DNA of 37,492 nucleotides from an uncultured Parabacteroides sp. (GTDB lineage: Bacteria > Bacteroidota > Bacteroidia > Bacteroidales > Tannerellaceae), in the NCBI GenBank assembly GCA_900552465.1, contig URZO01000035.1, positions 1-37,492 of the forward strand. Reading direction: 5' to 3'. A model generated the notes under the pieces. The model worked only from the letters and a program-made list of their open reading frames with translations. It had not been told where the DNA came from and searched no databases. The translations under genes and the position numbers were made by a program. Shown here one piece after another: positions 8,304-15,866 of the stretch; positions within the stretch are counted from its first letter, which is position 1; each line of letters starts with the position of its first letter.

Positions 8304-9638
8304 ATGCGCGACGTTGTCCGTGCATATATAGAGAAATATCAGTTGCTTACAGAAAGCCTTCCGGTTTTGGTCGGTGTAAGCGGCGGAGCAGATTCAATAG
8401 CCCTACTCACCCTTTTGGTGGAGTCGGGCTATTCCTGTATTGCGGCACATTGTAATTTCCATTTGCGTGGCGACGAATCCATGCGCGACGAACAGTTCAC
8501 GAGGGAATATGCAAGACAGTTGAATGTGCCTTTCCTGAAAGTGGATTTCGATACCCGGCAATATGCGGCGGAACGTCATCTCTCGATTGAAATGGCAGCG
8601 CGTGAATTGCGCTATAACTGGTTTGAAGAGCAGCGTCTCGCAACAGGGGCGCAGGCCATTGCCGTAGCCCATCACCGCGACGACAGTGTGGAGACGCTTT
8701 TGATGAATCTGGTACGCGGGACCGGTATCCGGGGGATGAGCGGCATCCGGCCGAGGAATGGGTTTGTGGTGCGTCCTTTGCTTGCCGTAAGCCGTGCGGA
8801 TATCCTGGAGTGGCTCGCCGACCGTAACCTGAGATATGTCACAGACAGTACAAACGAATCGGATGCCTATACCCGTAACTTTATCCGCCTGCGTGTCCTT
8901 CCTCTTTTAGAGGAACTCAATCCTTCTGTCAAGACGGCTATAGCCCGTACTTCCGAACATCTGGCGGCTGCCGAAGCCGTTTATCTGCATGTCGTGGAGG
9001 AGGCGAGGGGGCGTGTTGTCGAACCGGGCGACCGTCTTTCCATTGCGGCTTTAATGCGTTATCCTTCTCCGGATGCTATCTTGTATGAACTGCTCAAAAC
9101 CTATAACTTTACCCGACCGGTAGCGGAAGTTGTTTATCTCTCCCTGACGAAAGAACCGGGCAAAGTCTTTTATTCTTCGACTCACAGACTGATAAAAGAC
9201 CGGGATTATCTTTTGCTTTCCCCCCTTGTAAAAGAAGAGGTCAAAGAATACATCCTGACCGGTGATGAACAGAACTGGTCAGGACCCGTTGAACTTTCTT
9301 TCGAAAAGGTTGTTATTAAGGAAGATTTCCACATCCGGAAAGATAAGAATATCGCCTATTTTGATTACGACAAGCTGACTTTCCCGCTTACATTGCGTAC
9401 CTGGAAAGAAGGAGACTGGTTTATTCCTTTCGGAATGAAAGGGCGTAAGAAGTTGAGCGATTATTTTTCGGATCGTAAGTTCAGTCGTCTCGACAAGGAA
9501 CAAACATGGCTTTTATGCAGTGGAGACGCTGTTATCTGGGTTGTGGGAGAACGGCCGGATAACCGTTTTTGTTTGGACAAAATGACTAAAAGCGTGTTAG
9601 TTGTGCATTTTTTTCCGACAAAAAGCGAGAGTAAATAA
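8304..9638 (+). CDS. tilS: tRNA(Ile)-lysidine synthase
   Basis: TilS converts C34 of tRNA-Ile(CAU) to lysidine so that it reads AUA. The 444-residue protein has the PP-loop ATP pyrophosphatase motif SGGADS at 26-31, the HCNFHLRGDES block typical of TilS, AHHRDDSVETLLMNLVRGTG, and the C-terminal domain with FGMKGRKKLSDYF. Length is normal. It follows the zinc-ribbon gene by 4 nt. A separate promoter for rho follows it. Confidence 0.96.
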   Translation: MRDVVRAYIEKYQLLTESLPVLVGVSGGADSIALLTLLVESGYSCIAAHCNFHLRGDESMRDEQFTREYARQLNVPFLKVDFDTRQYAAERHLSIEMAARELRYNWFEEQRLATGAQAIAVAHHRDDSVETLLMNLVRGTGIRGMSGIRPRNGFVVRPLLAVSRADILEWLADRNLRYVTDSTNESDAYTRNFIRLRVLPLLEELNPSVKTAIARTSEHLAAAEAVYLHVVEEARGRVVEPGDRLSIAALMRYPSPDAILYELLKTYNFTRPVAEVVYLSLTKEPGKVFYSSTHRLIKDRDYLLLSPLVKEEVKEYILTGDEQNWSGPVELSFEKVVIKEDFHIRKDKNIAYFDYDKLTFPLTLRTWKEGDWFIPFGMKGRKKLSDYFSDRKFSRLDKEQTWLLCSGDAVIWVVGERPDNRFCLDKMTKSVLVVHFFPTKSESK

Positions 9639-9648
9639 AAAATATTAT

Positions 9649-9656
9649 TACATTTG
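9649..9656 (+). promoter_or_regulatory. Bacteroidetes -7 box (TACATTTG) for rho
   Basis: TACATTTG matches TAnnTTTG, 10 nt after the tilS stop. It would give rho its own transcript with a leader of about 165 nt that contains the small overlapping ORF. The -33 box is not clear. Confidence 0.5.
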
Positions 9657-9754
9657 CACAGATTTACTCCGCAGATGTGTTACTAATGATTCAAATTAGC
9701 TGAACAATCCGGTTTTCACATGAAATTATTAATTATCAAATTATAAAAGATACA

Positions 9755-9835
9755 ATGATTGCGTTGTACGCGTACCGTACCAGGTCGTGTCGTACGCCGT
9801 TTTTATTATTCACTTCGCATTATGCAAAAATATAA
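9755..9835 (+). CDS. Possible 26-residue leader peptide overlapping the rho start
   Basis: An ATG at 9755 opens 26 codons ending TAA at 9833-9835, 11 bases past the rho ATG (9822-9824) and in a different frame. The peptide begins MIALYAYRTRSCRTPF and is Arg-rich in the middle. Its codons 6-14 lie in a GCGTAC/GTACGC inverted repeat (9770-9775 and 9792-9797). No good ribosome-binding site precedes rho itself, so stop-start coupling is plausible. Enteric rho also has a leader (rhoL), but homology is not claimed. It may instead be a structured RNA leader that is not translated. Confidence 0.4.
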   Translation: MIALYAYRTRSCRTPFLLFTSHYAKI

Positions 9836-11873
9836 CATTCTAGAACTAAATGAAAAACTCCTTCCTGAGTTGCAAAGTATAGCGGAAGAGTTAGGTATTA
9901 AAAAAGTAAGCTCTTTGAAAAAAGAGGAGCTTGTATACAGAATTCTTGACGAACAGGCTATCTCGTATGCCGGCATTCAGGCTGAAAAGGAGAAAGAGAA
10001 GGAGGCTAAGAAAGCAGAAAGGCAAACCAAGGCTAAGAAAACTCCTAAAGCTGCAGCCCCGAAAGGTGCAAAAGCCGATGCCAAAACAAAGGTTGCCGCT
10101 CCTGCCACACCCGTAGCTGGCTCAGTTGAAGAAGTTGCAGTAGAAACCAAGGAACAGCCCGAACGTAAGAAACGAACTCGTATCGAAAAGAAAGATAAGG
10201 TGGCTGGCGCTGCTGTCCCGACTCGTGAGAATGACGAAGTTGTCGTTTCGAAGAATCAGGTTTCTGCCAATGCTCCCTCTCCTGCATCCGAAGCTGTCGA
10301 TCAGGTAACCGAGGTTCCGGCCAACGCTCCGGTCGAAGAAGAAAAGCCTGCTGCAAAGAAGGTAATAGTGAAAAAGGCTGATAAAGCTGAAAAACCGTTG
10401 CTTCCTCCCGTTGTGGTAGAATCTGCCGGTGAAGAGCTGCCGGTTGAAGCAGCTCCCGAAGTAACAGTGGAACCTGCCGTGGCTGAAACTCCTGCCGCTC
10501 CTGCTTCAGCAGAAGAACCCAAACGTGTGGTATTCCGCCATCCGGATACCAAATCTGTTCTCGACCAGCTTTTCCCGTTCTCTTCTACACCTGCCAAACC
10601 GGAACCGAAGGCACAAAGCGAACAACCGGCTCCGCAGCAGAACGCTTCCCGTCAGAATAACAACAGACAGAACAATCAGAATAATCATAACAACCAGCGC
10701 AACAATAACAATAATAATGCGCCTCAGGAAAAGCAATACGAATTTGACGGCATCCTGACAGGTGTCGGCGTATTGGAAATGATGCCTGACGGATATGGTT
10801 TCCTGCGTTCTTCCGATTATAACTACCTGACTTCCCCGGATGATATCTACGTATCGCAGTCACAGATCAAATTGTTCGGTCTGAAAACCGGTGATGTGGT
10901 GGAAGGTGCTATCCGTCCTCCGAAGGAAGGTGAAAAGTATTTCCCGCTTGTTAAAGTGGACAAGATCAACGGCCGTACGCCGGAAGAGGTTCGCGACCGT
11001 GTTCCTTTCGATCATCTGACTCCGCTTTTCCCGGATGAAAAATTCATGCTGACGGCCCGTAAAGCTCCGAAAGTATATGATAATATCGCCGTACGTGTCG
11101 TAGACCTGTTCTCGCCGATCGGAAAAGGACAGCGTGGTCTGATCGTGGCACAGCCGAAGACCGGTAAGACGATGCTGCTGAAAGATATTGCCAATGCGAT
11201 TGCAGCAAATCATCCGGAAGTGTATATGATCGTCCTGCTGATCGACGAACGCCCGGAAGAAGTAACCGACATGGCCCGTAGCGTGGATGCGGAAGTGATC
11301 GCTTCTACATTCGACGAACCGGCAGAACGTCACGTGAAGATTGCCGAAATCGTGCTGAACAAGGCAAAACGTATGGTTGAATGCGGACATGATGTTGTGA
11401 TTCTGTTAGACTCTATTACACGTCTGGCACGTGCTTATAATACCGTTCAGCCTGCTTCCGGTAAGGTTCTTTCCGGTGGTGTGGATGCTAATGCTCTGCA
11501 GAAGCCGAAACGTTTCTTCGGTGCAGCCCGTAACATCGAAAACGGCGGTAGCCTGACGATCCTGGCAACAGCCTTGACCGAGACAGGTTCCAAGATGGAC
11601 GATGTGATCTTTGAAGAATTTAAGGGTACAGGTAATATGGAATTGCAGTTGGACCGCAAGCTGGCAAACAAGCGCGTTTATCCGGCTGTCGATATTACGG
11701 CTTCCAGCACGCGTCGTGATGACTTGCTGCAGGATGAAAGCACTGTAAACCGTATGTGGATCTTGCGTAAATACCTGGCAGATATGAACTCTATGGAAGC
11801 TATGGAATTTGTCAAGAAACGTATGGAACAGACATTTGACAATATGGAATTCCTGGCTTCGATGAACGGATAA
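9822..11873 (+). CDS. rho: Transcription termination factor Rho with long disordered insert
   Basis: Rho is the hexameric RNA helicase that ends transcription. The 683-residue protein is about 260 residues longer than E. coli Rho. It has the N-terminal three-helix domain (about 1-45), a highly charged Lys/Ala/Glu/Pro-rich insert (about 50-270), an Asn/Gln-rich tract (about 271-304), the cold-shock RNA-binding domain, Walker A QPKTGKT (about 444-450), Walker B VVILLDSITRLARAYN and the Q/R-loop region with SGGVDANALQKPKRFFGAARN. The start MQKYNILELNEKLL was preferred over an in-frame TTG at 9759. In B. thetaiotaomicron the comparable insert drives Rho phase separation. Confidence 0.97.
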   Translation: MQKYNILELNEKLLPELQSIAEELGIKKVSSLKKEELVYRILDEQAISYAGIQAEKEKEKEAKKAERQTKAKKTPKAAAPKGAKADAKTKVAAPATPVAGSVEEVAVETKEQPERKKRTRIEKKDKVAGAAVPTRENDEVVVSKNQVSANAPSPASEAVDQVTEVPANAPVEEEKPAAKKVIVKKADKAEKPLLPPVVVESAGEELPVEAAPEVTVEPAVAETPAAPASAEEPKRVVFRHPDTKSVLDQLFPFSSTPAKPEPKAQSEQPAPQQNASRQNNNRQNNQNNHNNQRNNNNNNAPQEKQYEFDGILTGVGVLEMMPDGYGFLRSSDYNYLTSPDDIYVSQSQIKLFGLKTGDVVEGAIRPPKEGEKYFPLVKVDKINGRTPEEVRDRVPFDHLTPLFPDEKFMLTARKAPKVYDNIAVRVVDLFSPIGKGQRGLIVAQPKTGKTMLLKDIANAIAANHPEVYMIVLLIDERPEEVTDMARSVDAEVIASTFDEPAERHVKIAEIVLNKAKRMVECGHDVVILLDSITRLARAYNTVQPASGKVLSGGVDANALQKPKRFFGAARNIENGGSLTILATALTETGSKMDDVIFEEFKGTGNMELQLDRKLANKRVYPAVDITASSTRRDDLLQDESTVNRMWILRKYLADMNSMEAMEFVKKRMEQTFDNMEFLASMNG

Positions 11874-11895
11874 AAAAAGCAAGGGACTGAATCTG

Positions 11896-11957
11896 AAAAC
11901 CCATAGCGTTACGGAGGATAAAGCATAGTGTTAGCCTCCGTAAAGCTATGGGTTTTT
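11896..11957. terminator. Strong bidirectional terminator between rho and the DEAD-box helicase
   Basis: AAAACCCATAGC (11896-11907) pairs with GCTATGGGTTTT (11945-11956), and ACGGAGG pairs with CCTCCGT inside. The stem is flanked by A residues on one side and T residues on the other, so it can terminate both the plus-strand rho and the minus-strand helicase transcripts. Confidence 0.9.
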
Positions 11958-11977
11958 GTTTGGATAGAGGAGTGCTT

Positions 11978-13261
11978 TTACGCTTCCTTTCTCGGTCTAC
12001 CCCTACGGCGTTGGTTGTTGCCGCCGTCAGGGCGGTTGTTACTTTTCCCTTTTCCGCCGTCTTTGCGGGGGCGCCCTCTGCCACGGCGCATGTTGGCGTA
12101 CTTTTCCGGTTCATATAAGGGGGCTTCTCCGAATTTCGGATCGACCGGAATCTTGTATACTTCTTTTTCCAGGAATTGTTCGATGCGTTTGAACTGTGCC
12201 TGTTCCTCTATGGAGACAAAGGTGATAGCCAAACCTTCTCCGCCTGTACCGCGAGCTGTACGGCCGATACGGTGCACATAGTCTTCCGGATCATGAGGAA
12301 TGTCGAAGTTGACGACCAGCTTGATGTCGTTGATGTCGATACCACGCGAAACAACGTCGGTTGCAACCAGGATGTCGATGCGTCCGTTCTTAAACTCCTT
12401 CATCACTTCTTCGCGTTGTGATTGTTCGAGGTCGGAATGCATGGCTGCTACGTTAAATTTCATTCGTTTCAGGGTGGCTGCCAGTTCCTTTACCTTCATT
12501 TTCGATGATGAAAATATGATGACACGCTGAGGGCGGCTCTGTGAAAACAGATCTTCCAGGATACGCAGTTTCTGCATATCGTAACAGATATAAGCCGTTT
12601 GCATGATCGATTCGGGTGGACGCGAGATCGCGATTTTGACTTCTTCCGGATTCTTCAATATTGTTTTGGCTAACGTGCGGATTTTAGGAGGCATGGTCGC
12701 AGAGAACATAATAGTCTGGCACGTTTCAGGCAATAGTTTCTGCACCTGCATGATGTCGTCATAAAATCCCATATCGAGCATCCGGTCTGCTTCATCCAGG
12801 ATGAAGAAGGAAACCTGCGACAGGTCGACTGTCCCCAGTTTGATGTGAGACAACAAACGTCCGGGAGTCGCGATCACAATATCGGCCCCCATCTCCATGC
12901 CACGTTTCTGCTGTTCCCAGGCAACACCGTCCGTTCCCCCGTATACGGCAACGGCGGAAACAGGAACAAAGTAGGTGAAACCTTCTATTTGTTGGTCAAT
13001 CTGTTGCGCCAGTTCACGCGTAGGCGCCATGATAACGGCATTGATTGCATTGGCCGGATGTAGTCCTTTACTGAGTTCATTGATCACCGGCAACACATAA
13101 GCCGCTGTTTTCCCCGTCCCTGTTTGTGCACAGGCAATAATGTCTTTCCCTTCCAATATAACTGGAATCGTTAGTTCCTGTACTGGAGTCGTCTCCTGAA
13201 AATTCATCGCATCGAGACCGTCCAATACTGCCTCTTCTAAATCCAATTCGTCAAATCTCAT
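11978..13261 (-). CDS. DEAD-box RNA helicase, RhlE-like
   Basis: The 427-residue ATP-dependent RNA helicase shows the motifs in order: Q motif region NFQETTPVQ, motif I AQTGTGKT (45-52), PTRELAQQ, TPGRL, DEAD (156-159), SAT, then the C-terminal domain with DVVSRGIDI and HRIGRTAR. The tail is basic and Gly/Asn-rich with two RGRPRK segments, which look like AT-hook or RGG-type nucleic-acid-binding elements. It probably acts in RNA remodelling, ribosome assembly or degradation. It is monocistronic, convergent with rho and divergent from the histidine kinase. Confidence 0.94.
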   Translation of the reverse strand: MRFDELDLEEAVLDGLDAMNFQETTPVQELTIPVILEGKDIIACAQTGTGKTAAYVLPVINELSKGLHPANAINAVIMAPTRELAQQIDQQIEGFTYFVPVSAVAVYGGTDGVAWEQQKRGMEMGADIVIATPGRLLSHIKLGTVDLSQVSFFILDEADRMLDMGFYDDIMQVQKLLPETCQTIMFSATMPPKIRTLAKTILKNPEEVKIAISRPPESIMQTAYICYDMQKLRILEDLFSQSRPQRVIIFSSSKMKVKELAATLKRMKFNVAAMHSDLEQSQREEVMKEFKNGRIDILVATDVVSRGIDINDIKLVVNFDIPHDPEDYVHRIGRTARGTGGEGLAITFVSIEEQAQFKRIEQFLEKEVYKIPVDPKFGEAPLYEPEKYANMRRGRGRPRKDGGKGKSNNRPDGGNNQRRRGRPRKEA

Positions 13262-13282
13262 TTCTCATCATTAAATTCTCGG

Positions 13283-13290
13283 TAAAGGTA
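13283..13290 (-). promoter_or_regulatory. Possible -7 box (TACCTTTA) for the DEAD-box helicase
   Basis: The minus strand reads TACCTTTA, one mismatch from TAnnTTTG, 22 nt upstream of the helicase ATG. A TTGCC sequence lies about 15 nt further upstream. Confidence 0.35.
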
Positions 13291-13407
13291 TATAATATTT
13301 GGCAATATTTATTACATTGTAGTGTAGCTCTTCTTTTAAAACTGTTGTTTTTTTCGATCAGATGTTGATTTTAATGAGGGTTTACGGATGTATTGTGAAA
13401 AAATAAA

Positions 13408-13415
13408 TATCTTTA
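13408..13415 (+). promoter_or_regulatory. Possible -7 box (TATCTTTA) for the histidine kinase
   Basis: TATCTTTA differs from TAnnTTTG at the last base and lies 33 nt upstream of the kinase ATG. Confidence 0.35.
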
Positions 13416-13448
13416 TACCCAGATTAGCGTTTAAAATCATTTATTGTT

Positions 13449-14993
13449 ATGAGTGACATACATGGTGGAGGTAATATTCCACCGATCGTACAAAAGCAGA
13501 ATTCGTTGCATGAATTGATTAATACAATTTTGGATAAGCTGCCATTAGGCGTATTTGTCAAGGATGCTGAAGATAATTTCAAATATCTTTACTGGAATCA
13601 TTTTATGAAAGATATTACCGGTATTGATATGAAAGAAGTGGAAGGTCATAATGATTTTGAACTTCGTTATAATACAATTATGTCGCCTGAACAGCGCTTG
13701 ATATTGGACCATGATATCATGAAAACAGGTAAGACTGTTGAGTTTAATGGTACGATTACAGATACGCATGGTATCCGGAAATATATTGAAGTAACCAAAT
13801 TCCCGATTACATTAAGTAATGGTAAATCGATTTTGCTGGCCTTTTGGCGGGATGTGACTGCTCATAACTCAATGGAGAATATCCTACGCCGTTCCCAAAT
13901 GCTCACTAAAATGGCGTTGTATTCCAATGATATTCGTCTTTGTTCCATATTTGTGAATCCGGATAGTAAGCGCAATTATGACGATTCGGTGGTTCAGGTG
14001 AATAATTGGGTTCCGACGAAAGAAGATGAGTTGATTAATATTTCCTGGTTGCGTTTTGCCTCACGTGTTCATCCTGAGGACCGGGCGAGACATGATGAAG
14101 CATTCAGGAAACTTTGTCGAGGAGAGCTATCGGAGATAAAGATCGAACTTCGGGTGAAATATCCGGGGATGGCTGATTATCATTGGCGTGAATCGTCTGC
14201 TTTCGTTTATGAAAGGGATAAAGAAGGAAGGGCGATTATTATTCTGGGATCAACGATCAACATACAGGAACGTAAAGGACAGGAACTTAATCTGGAAGAA
14301 GCCAGGCACAAGGCGGAACTTGCCGATAAGATGAAGTCTAAATACCTGGCCGATATGAGCCACGAGATCCGTACGCCGTTGAATGCAATCACCGGTTTTT
14401 CGGAATTGATGGCGTTTGCCGATTCGGACGAAGAGCGTCAGGGGTATTATGAAATCATCAAGGCAAACAATCAGCTTTTGATGCAATTGATAAACGATAT
14501 TCTCGATCTTTCCAAGATTGAGGCAGATGCAATCAAAATCAGTTATGCCCCTGTCGATATTAACGATCTGATGGATACGACCTATGCTTCCATAAAACTT
14601 CGTATGCCTGAAGGAGTGCAACTGTTTCTGGAAAAAGGAAGTGACGCCTGTACGTTCGGGACAGACAGTATCCGTTTGTTGCAACTTATCAATAATCTGG
14701 TCAATAATGCCATCAAGAATACTCGGGAAGGAAGTATCACGATGGGATATTCCTGTCTTCCGGATCATCGTCTGAAATTTTATGTCAAGGATACAGGTAT
14801 CGGTATTGCAGAAGACAAACTGGAAACGCTTTTTACCCGCTTTGTCAAAGTGAACGACTATGTGGAAGGCATCGGTTTGGGACTTGCCATTTGCCAGGGA
14901 TTGGTTACGAAAATGGGTGGCTCCATGCATGTGGAATCAAAATTAGGAATCGGTTCTACTTTTTCCTTTATATTGCCGTCGCATGATGAATAA
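13449..14993 (+). CDS. Soluble PAS-domain sensor histidine kinase
   Basis: The 514-residue protein has an N-terminal PAS domain (about 25-140), a second PAS/PAC-like region (about 150-275), a HisKA dimerisation domain with the H box DMSHEIRTPLNA (His305) and an HATPase domain with the N box NNLVNNAIKNT, G1 box VKDTGIGIAED and G2 box GIGLGLAICQ. No signal peptide, membrane segment or receiver domain is seen, so it should sense a cytoplasmic signal. No response regulator gene is adjacent. The phosphorylation partner and ligand are unknown. Its stop codon lies in one arm of the inverted repeat at 14989-15040. Confidence 0.93.
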   Translation: MSDIHGGGNIPPIVQKQNSLHELINTILDKLPLGVFVKDAEDNFKYLYWNHFMKDITGIDMKEVEGHNDFELRYNTIMSPEQRLILDHDIMKTGKTVEFNGTITDTHGIRKYIEVTKFPITLSNGKSILLAFWRDVTAHNSMENILRRSQMLTKMALYSNDIRLCSIFVNPDSKRNYDDSVVQVNNWVPTKEDELINISWLRFASRVHPEDRARHDEAFRKLCRGELSEIKIELRVKYPGMADYHWRESSAFVYERDKEGRAIIILGSTINIQERKGQELNLEEARHKAELADKMKSKYLADMSHEIRTPLNAITGFSELMAFADSDEERQGYYEIIKANNQLLMQLINDILDLSKIEADAIKISYAPVDINDLMDTTYASIKLRMPEGVQLFLEKGSDACTFGTDSIRLLQLINNLVNNAIKNTREGSITMGYSCLPDHRLKFYVKDTGIGIAEDKLETLFTRFVKVNDYVEGIGLGLAICQGLVTKMGGSMHVESKLGIGSTFSFILPSHDE

Positions 14994-15040
14994 TGTGCCA
15001 ATGAGATAATATTGGCATATTGATTTATTGGCACATTATT
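14989..15040. repeat. Inverted repeat (ATTGGCACATT family), locus 2, between convergent genes
   Basis: AATAATGTGCCAAT (14989-15002) and ATTGGCACATTATT (15027-15040) are perfect 14-bp inverted arms around a 24-nt loop that contains ATTGGCATATT. The TAA of the kinase (14991-14993) lies in the left arm and the TAA of the minus-strand binding protein (15036-15038) in the right arm. It may act as a bidirectional terminator-like hairpin, but it has no strong T run. Confidence 0.85.
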
Positions 15041-15863
15041 TATAGTATTTCTTGTATATCTTATCGAAAGTGCCGTTTTTCCGGATCTGCTCCAGCCAAC
15101 TGTTCAGGCTATCGAGCAGGATAGGGGAGTCTTTCCGGACAGCCCACGACTGAAGTTGCGTGAAGCTGATATCAGTCTTGATGTCTATTTCGGGAAGTTG
15201 TTTTTGTGAAAGTGCTGCCGTCTGCTGATCGCAAACAGCATAATCGATGTCTCCTTTGGCAACCATAATGGCCAGTTGCTCGCCGGAATACAATTCATCT
15301 TCCACCACGTAAATCGTATCGCCGATTTCATGTCCCAGATTCTCAAGGCGTAGCCGGGCGGGGGAATCTTTCGGTATATATAGCGTTTTACCGGCAAGAT
15401 CAAGTTGGTTGCGGATCGGCTTGAGCCCGTTGTTGGCCTCTTCTGTTCGCTGTATCAGGACTTGCTTGTTGAGGACGATAGGTTCAGTGAATAAATATTC
15501 TTCTTTGATATCGCTGGTGATGGGGATATTGCGCGCGATCACATCGCACTTGTTTTCATCAAGTTCCTGAAAACTTTCCGCAAGGCTCATCTCCAAATGT
15601 GTCTGGACTTCCAAGCCGGACAGTTTAGCTATCGCCTGGCTGAGTTCGTACTGGAAACCTTCTATCGTGTCGCCTGACACATAATAACCGGACTGATTGT
15701 ATTCGGTCACCATCCGCAGGATTCCTTCTTTTTTTATTTCCGGGTAATCGCGTGGGGATATTTCCGCTTTTTGCATAGTCTTCAGGCGCCATAGCATGAT
15801 CATGGTTGCAACAGCAATAATCAGCAGCCCTGTATAGACTCCTATCAGTTTCCTCGATTTCAT
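15036..15863 (-). CDS. Membrane-anchored periplasmic substrate-binding protein (SBP_bac_3 type)
   Basis: The 275-residue protein starts with MKSRKLIGVYTG and one hydrophobic segment (about 7-24) that looks like an uncleaved anchor, then a type 2 periplasmic binding fold: GILRMVTEYN, GFQYELSQAIAKLSGL, CDVIARNIPIT, the second-lobe LAGKTLYIPKDSPARLRLENLG and DYAVCDQQTAAL. This fold occurs in amino-acid ABC binding proteins and in the regulatory domain of MltF, but no transglycosylase domain or permease gene is present. The ATG follows the porin gene stop by 3 nt, so the two are co-transcribed. The ligand is unknown. Confidence 0.82.
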   Translation of the reverse strand: MKSRKLIGVYTGLLIIAVATMIMLWRLKTMQKAEISPRDYPEIKKEGILRMVTEYNQSGYYVSGDTIEGFQYELSQAIAKLSGLEVQTHLEMSLAESFQELDENKCDVIARNIPITSDIKEEYLFTEPIVLNKQVLIQRTEEANNGLKPIRNQLDLAGKTLYIPKDSPARLRLENLGHEIGDTIYVVEDELYSGEQLAIMVAKGDIDYAVCDQQTAALSQKQLPEIDIKTDISFTQLQSWAVRKDSPILLDSLNSWLEQIRKNGTFDKIYKKYYK

Positions 15864-15866
15864 AAA

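Noticed and set aside
9759..9821. TTG-initiated extension of Rho
   Set aside because: The TTG start lacks a ribosome-binding site, and the normal family N-terminus is MQKYNILELNEKLL at 9822.
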